From Eulemur rufifrons (lineage: Eukaryota; Chordata; Mammalia; Primates; Lemuridae), in NCBI RefSeq assembly GCF_041146395.1, contig NC_090995.1:14945501-15009500 (forward strand): 64,000 nt of DNA, given 5' to 3'. Below are positions 58,000-64,000 of the stretch, in pieces (positions within the stretch are counted from its first letter, which is position 1; each line of letters begins with the position of its first letter). The position numbers and the translations under genes were made by a program. The notes under the pieces were generated by a model. The model did not search any database, had not been told where the DNA came from, and saw nothing but the letters and a program-made list of their open reading frames with translations.

Positions 58000-58620
58000 A
58001 GCCAATTTCCCCATGCATTCTGCAGACCAGAGTCCCCGTGTGGTGATTAGCAGACTCCGTGCAGCCCTGGGCCCGACCCCAATCACTCCCCTCCTTGGAA
58101 ATTGCTGGGCCCTGATGCAGGAGCACAGCGCAGAGCAGGCCTGGTGGCCGGGGCTCGGTCCTCATTACAGCCCAGAGACTCCAGGAGATTGTGTGGCTGG
58201 AACATCTTCCCTGCGGTGGCTAATTAGGGCTCCCCCAGGGCTTCTGCTCTGTGAATATCTGAGGGTAATCGTCACTGGCTAACTGCGTGGGGAGAGCATC
58301 TAAGCAATTTTACCAAGTCAACCGACGACAGCTTGAAGTGCTATTAGCCCTGCCACGTGAAGACAAGGGCTCTGCACCCAAGGAGGCTGGAGACTGGCCC
58401 CGCTCGATAAATCGCCGCAGCATCCTTCAAAGCTTAGCATCCGTTCCGAGCCATTAATTGCAGTGAAGTCTTTTGACAGGATGTTTTGCAAGCACGCATG
58501 CATTCTTGAGCTAAATTATAAAGAGCAAATTCTTCTAAGTTACCAACCTGGCAACCCGTTTCATTCCCAGAGTTATCAACTACATCTTCTGACATTTTCT
58601 CATCAGAGAGTTTTATCATT
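58000..58620. promoter_or_regulatory. candidate conserved noncoding element block
   Basis: About 600 bases of GC-balanced single-copy DNA between AT-rich neighbours. Homeodomain-type cores are spread through it: GTGATTAGCAGACTCC (58041), GTGGCTAATTAGGGCTCC (58216), GCTATTAGCCCTGCC (58340), CCATTAATTGCAGTG (58452) and AGCTAAATTATAAAG (58509). Other signals include CACGTGAAGACAAGG (58353), TCAAAGCTTAGCATCC and AGTCTTTTGACAGGATG. The 89-codon plus frame at 58013-58282 is tryptophan- and proline-rich and lacks a domain. A regulatory reading is an inference from composition and motifs. Confidence 0.45.
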
Positions 58621-59341
58621 CAGGATAGAGAGAATAACTTTCCTTTGCATAAAAAAAAAAAAATAGCTTATCAAGCCTCTACCTTCATAGAATTACGTGA
58701 AGTTTCAAAAACAGGTTGTCTTTCTAAACATTTGGATAAGACTAGGTATGAATGAAATCTCCCTCTATTGGCCAAACACCAACTAAACGTTACCAGAATT
58801 GCTACTGGATGATAAAATAAGTTCATCCGGAAAATTGAAAGTGAAGTGTAGGAGAATAAACTTATAAAAGGGCAATGTCCGATCAGAATCTTGCATTTGA
58901 GCAGAAAGTTTTGTTCTATAAATATTATATGCGTACTATCAGTAGGCATTCTCATAGGTAGTGGGATATAAAACATTTCAGGGAATAGTAGAGAGATGTT
59001 AATCCAGTAAGTCACATGACAATTTTCTCTATCAAATAGCCACTTTTTCATTTCATGAAACTTTTTAAGAGAGGGACCACTGTCCACACCATAAAATGCA
59101 TAATTTTGGTGGAGGAGGATGGGAGATTTGTAAAGAAATCAGAGAAAAAAACGATATATATCTACCCATGTATCTGTTTGTCTCTCTGCCTATCATCTGT
59201 CTACATTTATCATCTAAGAAAGAACGAGGATAAAAATAATGTAAGGATTTTAAAAAGCATTAAGTATATAAATAAAAGTATAAAAATAATTCATTTTTTT
59301 ATTTGGGGGAAGGTATAATGGACCTGTAGTTATTTTTTCTA
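58621..59341. other. single-copy noncoding DNA
   Basis: No repeat recognised. The 138-codon minus frame at 58671-59087 has no domain and is AT-driven. A short A-run lies at 58651-58663, and a TCTGTTTGTCTCTCTGCC-type tract at 59170-59200. Confidence 0.45.
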
Positions 59342-59362
59342 TGACGTAAGATTTTTACGTCA
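59342..59362. promoter_or_regulatory. 8-bp inverted repeat of CRE/ATF-like sites
   Basis: TGACGTAA at 59342-59349, spacer GATTT, and TTACGTCA at 59355-59362. The arms are perfect reverse complements and each is a near-match to the ATF/CREB/CEBP-type TGACGTAA site. Binding is not demonstrated. Confidence 0.6.
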
Positions 59363-59369
59363 ATGTAAG

Positions 59370-59418
59370 ATTTTAAATCATTTTGTTCATTTGAACGATG
59401 AACAAAATGATTTAAAAT
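59370..59418. repeat. perfect 21-bp inverted repeat with 7-base loop
   Basis: The left arm at 59370-59390 (beginning ATTTTAAATCATTTTG, ending TTCAT) and the right arm at 59398-59418 (beginning ATGAACAAAATG, ending TTTAAAAT) are exact reverse complements over 21 bases; the loop is TTGAACG. It follows the short inverted repeat at 59342 by 7 bases. It is not part of a repeat family I recognise. Confidence 0.95.
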
Positions 59419-61857
59419 ATAAATCTTTTCTTTGAAATAGTAAGTTCTGAAATTAAACAAAAATACTCCCAGTTTCTACTTTCAAACAAAAATAACAGAT
59501 GTTAGTATTTTAGAGTCTAAGAGTAGGAAAAACCTCAACTTTAGTGCCATACGTAATAATATGTATCTTCTACATATCATAATGTACAATGAAATAGGGA
59601 CAAGACTAAGGTGAAGTGAGTTATTGGCCAAACCTAAGCAATATATAATAATTTAGTAGCGAAAGGAGTATGAATTTGAAATCCATGTAGTATTAACAAT
59701 GTACTAAGATGAGTAAGTAGCTTTGATGAATTTAAAATAGACATAGATATGATAAAATTAAGTTTATGAGATCATAGTCTTATTAAGTCTGTAAAATTCT
59801 TGCAGAAATGTAGCCAAAAGCCATTTACAGGGTTTTTGCCTCCCGCAATTAAATTGTAGTCTCAACATTGCATTATTTTGTTATAATCATTTTGTATAAT
59901 TTAAATTAGAACAAATTTTAAATATTAACGCAATTGTGTTATTCTAATAAAGTGGATTTAAAATTACTCCTTACTCTATTATTACCTAAAGGTATTTTTG
60001 TTCTTCTCTGAAGGAAAGATACTTTTGAATTTTTTCATTTCAGATGTCAAACAAGAAACTATTTAACACAAAAGAAAAATATATTACTTTACTTTAAATG
60101 TTTTTGCAAAGACTCCCCATAATATTTTCTTTACTGTAAAGACATTTTAAATTTCTTTGAAATAAATTTAAATTTGGAAATTCACATCCACACACTACTT
60201 AATTCATTGGTTGCTGAATATTTGAGGAGCGGTTAACACAATTGCTCAAGTTTTGATAACCTCTGGGCTGCTCTCCATCTCCACCTATAATGAAAAATGG
60301 GCACAGCGTATTTTGGACAAATGAAAGTTCCTACATTTAGTGCCTTTTCTCTACCTAGATGTTTTGTAAAATGGCCATTTTTTCCCCCCAGAAATACAGG
60401 ACTTACGACTCACACCACAGTAGGGACGGCATTTGTGACCTCTTTCACTTCCTTACAAATCTTCATCATTACTAAATCCAAAAGATGTAAAGGACCAACT
60501 ACACACAATATTCATTCACTTTTTTTCCCCGGAATTTTTTTCTTAATTACATTAAATTTTCCACTGATTTCGTGGCTCCATTATAAGCCACATCCTTCAC
60601 TTTAGGTAGATAAATTTATGCAGATATATTTACTGAAGGTGGATTTTACAACTTTGTGTGAGTTGGACTGAGATGTGTGGATAAAAAAATTAATAGAACT
60701 CCCAAATATCAATTTAATTAACATTTTTATGCAACAGCTCTTATTTTATTGCAGGATCAGTTGCCTGTTTCATTACATATTATCAAATAGACTGAGGATA
60801 CACTGATCTTATTAGCAATTTATGCCTTACAATAGTTCCTTATTATTCAAAACATTCAATTTAGAAATTGAATACTTTTTAAGAATAAACTATAAATCCA
60901 TAAATAGAAGTATTTCCTGTTTTTTCTTTTTTGCTCTAATTTGCAGAAACTTCAAAAATTTGCCTTTCAGCACAGATGAAATAGACTCGGCTGCACTTTT
61001 TGCAGAAACTGTTGTTTTACAAGAAATAAACTATTTTCAACTGTGAATTTCACATAAATTTAATTTTTAACTTTGTTTTGAGAGAACAGATGATAAATTG
61101 AGTAGCATATTTCTCCCCCAAATGTAATAATATTAAGTGTATTTCACCTCTTCCATGCTTTCTGAATTTTCTAGCGTTTTTATTCCAATTATAAATTCCT
61201 TATGCTTCTATTTATTCTTCTCCATAATTGAAATTTTGTTTGAAGCAAGATAATGGCGTATCCTAATTTGGCATCCATCCAAGTTAGCATTTTTTTCCCT
61301 TAAATTCTGTGGTTTTAAAAATAAGTATCGTCACTAATAGGTGCATAGAATGAGGCAGGATGACTTAATATCTACCCTGTTCTTCCAGGTCCTCTCATGA
61401 TTCCACCTAGTGGTTTGTGAGAAGCACAAGCAGCAACATTGTGATTAAATCTAAAAAGTGATCACAAGTAACCAGTCTCTGTCTTTCTGATATTTGCTAC
61501 ATGTTGTCTTGCAAGGACAACACACTGAGCACTCACAGATCGAAGAGTTTCAATTGAGGGTCCAAGAGCTGGGCACAGTTAACTGGTCTGGCCTTGGAGA
61601 GCAGTAGGGAAAGTATTTATCAAGGCTGCACAGAACGTCCACTTAACGGTTCGATCCAATTGTTTTGTGGCACCTGCTACAGTCCGTAAGGTGCAAGAAG
61701 TCATCATGTCACCAGTCGTTGGGGGCAGAGAAAACGTACAGGTTAGTTGTGAATGCAACTAGCATACAATATGTATAGGAAAAATACAATTTCCTATGCA
61801 TGGTGCGTGTATGGGAAATTCAGGCTGAGTAAGCCCGCTGTTGAATACATAGAGTTG
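59419..61857. other. AT-rich single-copy DNA
   Basis: No repeat recognised over about 2.4 kb, which is very AT-rich, with no open frame of note apart from a 102-codon plus frame at 60297-60605 that lacks a domain. The right part (61380-61760) is more balanced in composition. Confidence 0.46.
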
Positions 61858-62000
61858 TGCTGTCCAATAGGTAGCCACTAGCCATAACTATTCAAAAATA
61901 ATTTAAAAAAAACTGAAAATTTAGTTTCTCCATCACACTAACGCCCTTTTAAGTACACATTAGCTATATTTGGCTAGTGGCTACAGTACTGGACTGTGTG
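61858..62000. mobile_element. hAT-Charlie MITE with inverted ends
   Basis: Left end TGTGCTGTCCAATAGGTAGC / CACTAGCC and right end GGCTAGTGGCTACAGTACTG / GACTG are reverse complements (TAGCCACTAGCC against GGCTAGTGGCTA, near-perfect). This matches short non-autonomous hAT elements with the TAGCCACTAGCCACATGTGG style. No transposase frame. Confidence 0.75.
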
Positions 62001-62059
62001 GGTATACAACAGTTCAGCCATTTCCCAAATTTCTATTTGAACAATGTTGGCATAAAAAA

Positions 62060-62902
62060 AATAGTGTGTTATATCTAACACTGGAGCGCCTAAATATATA
62101 AAGCAAATATTAACAGAACAGAAGGAAGAAATAGACAACAATACAATAATACCAGGGAACTTCAGTGGCTCACTTTTAACAATGGATAGATCATCCAGAT
62201 AGAAAATCAATAAAGAAACAGAGGACTTGAACAACACTATAAGCCAAATGGACCCTACAGACATGCACAAAACATTTTTTCCAACAGCACCAGAATATAC
62301 GTTCTTTTCAAGTGAACGAGGAATATTCTCCAGAATAGAACATATGTTAAGCTACAAACCAAGTCTTCACAAATTCAAAAAGACTGAAATACTATAAAGT
62401 ATCTTTTTAAACTACAATGGTAGGAAACCAGAAGTTAATAACATGAGTAAAATTGCAAAAATTCACAAATCAGGGAAAAGTAAACAACATACACCTGAAC
62501 AACCAATTAGTTAAAGAAGAAATCAAAAGATAAATAAAAAAAAATCTTAAGAAAAATGAACATAAGAGCACAACCTACAAAAACTTATGGGAACAGAAAA
62601 GGCTGTTCTAAGAGTGAAGATGACAGTGACAAAAAAGGAAGATCTCAAATAAACAGCATAACTTTATACCTCATGAAATTAGAAAAGGAAGAAAAAAAAC
62701 TAAAATCAAAATCAACAGAAGGAAGAAAATAGTAAAGTTCAGAGCAGAAATAAGTAAAATAGAGACTGAAAAATAGAATCAATGAAATCAATGAAATGAA
62801 AAATTTTTTTTTTAAAAAAGATAAAAAAATTGAGAAACCTTTAACTAAACTAAGAAACAAATAGAGAATAATCAAATAAGTAAAATCAGAAATGAAAGAG
62901 AA
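62060..62902 (+). mobile_element. L1 LINE fragment, ORF2 (piece left of the Alu)
   Basis: GAAGGAAGAAATAGACAACA, AATGGATAGATCATCCAGAT, CTATAAGCCAAATGGACCC, TACAGACATGCACAAAACAT, ATACGTTCTTTTCAAGTGAA and AGGAAACCAGAAGTTAATAA are L1 ORF2 text upstream of the reverse-transcriptase core. Many A-rich indels and stops. The L1 continues after the Alu at 63230. Confidence 0.88.
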
Positions 62903-63200
62903 GGCCAGACACAGTGGCTCATGCCTGTAATCCCAGCACTCTGGGAGGCCGAGGCAGGAGGATCACTTGAGCTCAGGGGTTCGAAACCAGCCTGAGCAAG
63001 AGTGAGAGCATGTCTCTACTAAAAATAGAAATATTAGCTGGATGTCATGGTGTGCACCTGTAGTCCCAGCTACTTTGGAGGCTGAGGCAGGAGGATCGCT
63101 TGAGCCCAAGAGTTTGAAGCTGCAGTGAGTTACGACAATGCCATTCTACTCTACCCAGGGTGACAGAGTGAGACTCTGTCTCAAAGGAAAAAAAAAAAAA
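62903..63200 (+). mobile_element. AluJ-like Alu inserted in the L1
   Basis: Both arms are present (GGCCAGACACAGTGGCTCATG, GTAATCCCAGCACTCTGGGA, AGTCCCAGCTACTTTGGAGG, GAGACTCTGTCTC) but without the lemur-type expanded linker: the middle reads ACTAAAAATAGAAATATTAG, and the right arm keeps GCTGCAGTGAGTTACGACAA rather than the lemur GTGAGCTAGGCTGACGCC. It is therefore an early, pre-lemur AluJ type and more diverged than the others. The tail is AAAGGAAAAAAAAAAAAAGG. Confidence 0.9.
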
Positions 63201-63229
63201 GGAAATTCAGCCTCCCCTTTACCACTTCA

Positions 63230-63730
63230 TTAAAAAAAGAACAAGAAATGAAAAAGGAGACATTATAACTGATACCACAGAAATACAAAGGATGAGACTG
63301 CCATGAACAATTATACATCAACAAATTGGATAACCTAGAAAAAGTGGATACATTCCTAGAACCATACAACCTACCAAGACTGAATCATGAAGAAATAGAA
63401 AATTTGGACAGACCAATAGTGAGGAAATTGAATCAGGAAAAAAAAAAAAAAAACAAAAAAACAACAACCACCTCCCCAAAAAGAAAAGCCCAAGAACTGA
63501 CAGTTGCACTGCTAAATTCTACCAAACACTTAAAGAAGAATTAACATCAATCCTTCTCAAATGCTTCCAAAGAAATTGAAGAGGCAAACCAATTGTATGA
63601 AGCCAAACCAATTGTATGAAGACGGCATCACCCTGATACAAAAGCCAGACAAGAACACTGTAAGAAAATAAAATTGTAGGCCAAAATCTCTGATGGACAT
63701 AGATGCAAAAATCCTCAACAAAATACAAGC
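63230..63730 (+). mobile_element. L1 LINE fragment, ORF2 (piece right of the Alu)
   Basis: GAGACATTATAACTGATACC, ACAGAAATACAAAGGATGAG, AAAGTGGATACATTCCTAGA, CCATACAACCTACCAAGACT, GACAGTTGCACTGCTAAATT, CATCACCCTGATACAAAAGC and GATGCAAAAATCCTCAACAA are in ORF2 order. It contains an A17 run (63438-63454) and a 19-bp tandem duplication at 63585-63621. It stops at about 63730 without a 3' end. Confidence 0.9.
63585..63621. repeat. 19-bp tandem duplication within L1
   Basis: CAAACCAATTGTATGAAGC at 63585-63603 followed by CAAACCAATTGTATGAAG at 63604-63621, identical over 18 bases. Confidence 0.93.
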
Positions 63731-64000
63731 AGTGATAACAGCTTTAGATCTTTCTACATTAAGTCTAACTTTTTTGAAGATGACTAAGTATCTGCAGGAG
63801 AGAGTCTGCAAAAAGAAAGTGGATAAGTAACTGTTTCCAAAGGCTCTTTTTCAGCACTTTACACTGAAAAAGATTAAGATGATTATTTGATATCACAATT
63901 CATGCTTTCAGGTTCTTCAGCCATTGCCAAGACTAAATCTATCTTTTCATGTATTAAATGTAACGAAGCCAGGCATTTTGCTAAGGTGCTACCACCGGAA
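63731..64000. other. single-copy noncoding DNA
   Basis: Nothing recognised before the window ends. Confidence 0.48.

Noticed and set aside
58671..59087. 138-codon minus-strand open frame
   Set aside because: AT-rich DNA, no recognised motif, no neighbouring exon-like signals. Length is within chance for a 64-kb window.

Overview
The window reads as nuclear DNA of a strepsirrhine primate, most likely a lemur. The main evidence is the Alu elements. Most carry the middle-linker form seen in lemur Alus (a stretch reading like GAAAGAAATTATCTGG followed by CAACTAAAAATATATA) and a right arm reading GTGAGCTAGGCTGACGCCACGG. I recognised these from memory of the family; no search was run. L1 fragments with primate-type ORF2 and older mammalian repeats (L2, MIR, MaLR LTRs, Tigger and hAT MITEs) complete a typical primate background.

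I find no supportable protein-coding gene, rRNA or tRNA. The longest open frames (111 to 156 codons) lie in repeats, low-complexity DNA or sequence without recognisable domains, and none shows a convincing exon or start context. The window is best described as a gene desert or a large intron built from nested transposons, with stretches of single-copy DNA, a few of which look like conserved regulatory elements.

Layout. 1-5.1 kb: three Alus (two of them an inverted pair), a MIR, an L2 tail and an L1 scrap. 5.5-8.3 kb: L2 pieces, including a long minus-strand L2 with reverse-transcriptase remnants that is split by a probable LTR. 8.3-11.6 kb: mostly single-copy, with a CpG-rich segment at about 9.5-9.9 kb. 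11.6-12.2 kb: an odd Alu/LTR/Alu composite whose middle matches sequence at 19.1 kb. 12.2-18.7 kb: microsatellites, L2 and single-copy DNA. 18.7-19.6 kb: an Alu inside a MaLR-type LTR. 20-28.2 kb: L1 fragments, an MLT1-like LTR, a Tigger MITE, an AT-rich homeodomain-motif segment at 27.1 kb, a minisatellite and another L1. 28.9-36.3 kb: a free left Alu monomer, L2 and MIR tails, two L1s in opposite orientation and an Alu with a 44-A tail. 38.3-39.5 kb: a probable endogenous retroviral LTR on the minus strand with an internal 19-bp tandem repeat, next to an Alu. 41.5-50 kb: an L2 interrupted by an Alu monomer, a second Tigger-like MITE, a MIR and a 1.2-kb 5'-truncated L1 that is the least diverged one here. 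50.6-53 kb: MER5-like MITE, L2 tails, an Alu whose tail has become a TG/TA microsatellite, and a 5'-truncated Alu with perfect target-site duplications. 55-56.5 kb: two LTRs. 58-58.6 kb: candidate conserved noncoding block. 59.3-59.4 kb: two adjacent perfect inverted repeats. 61.8-63.7 kb: an hAT MITE and an L1 split by an old AluJ-like element.

No genes act together here. What can be read is insertion order, for example LTR into L2, Alu into LTR, and Alu into L1. Family names rest on remembered consensus sequences, so subfamily labels are tentative and boundaries are usually good to about 10-30 bases. The most interesting items are the Alu/LTR composite shared by two loci, the paired hairpins at 59.34-59.42 kb, and the candidate regulatory blocks at 27.1 and 58.0-58.6 kb.
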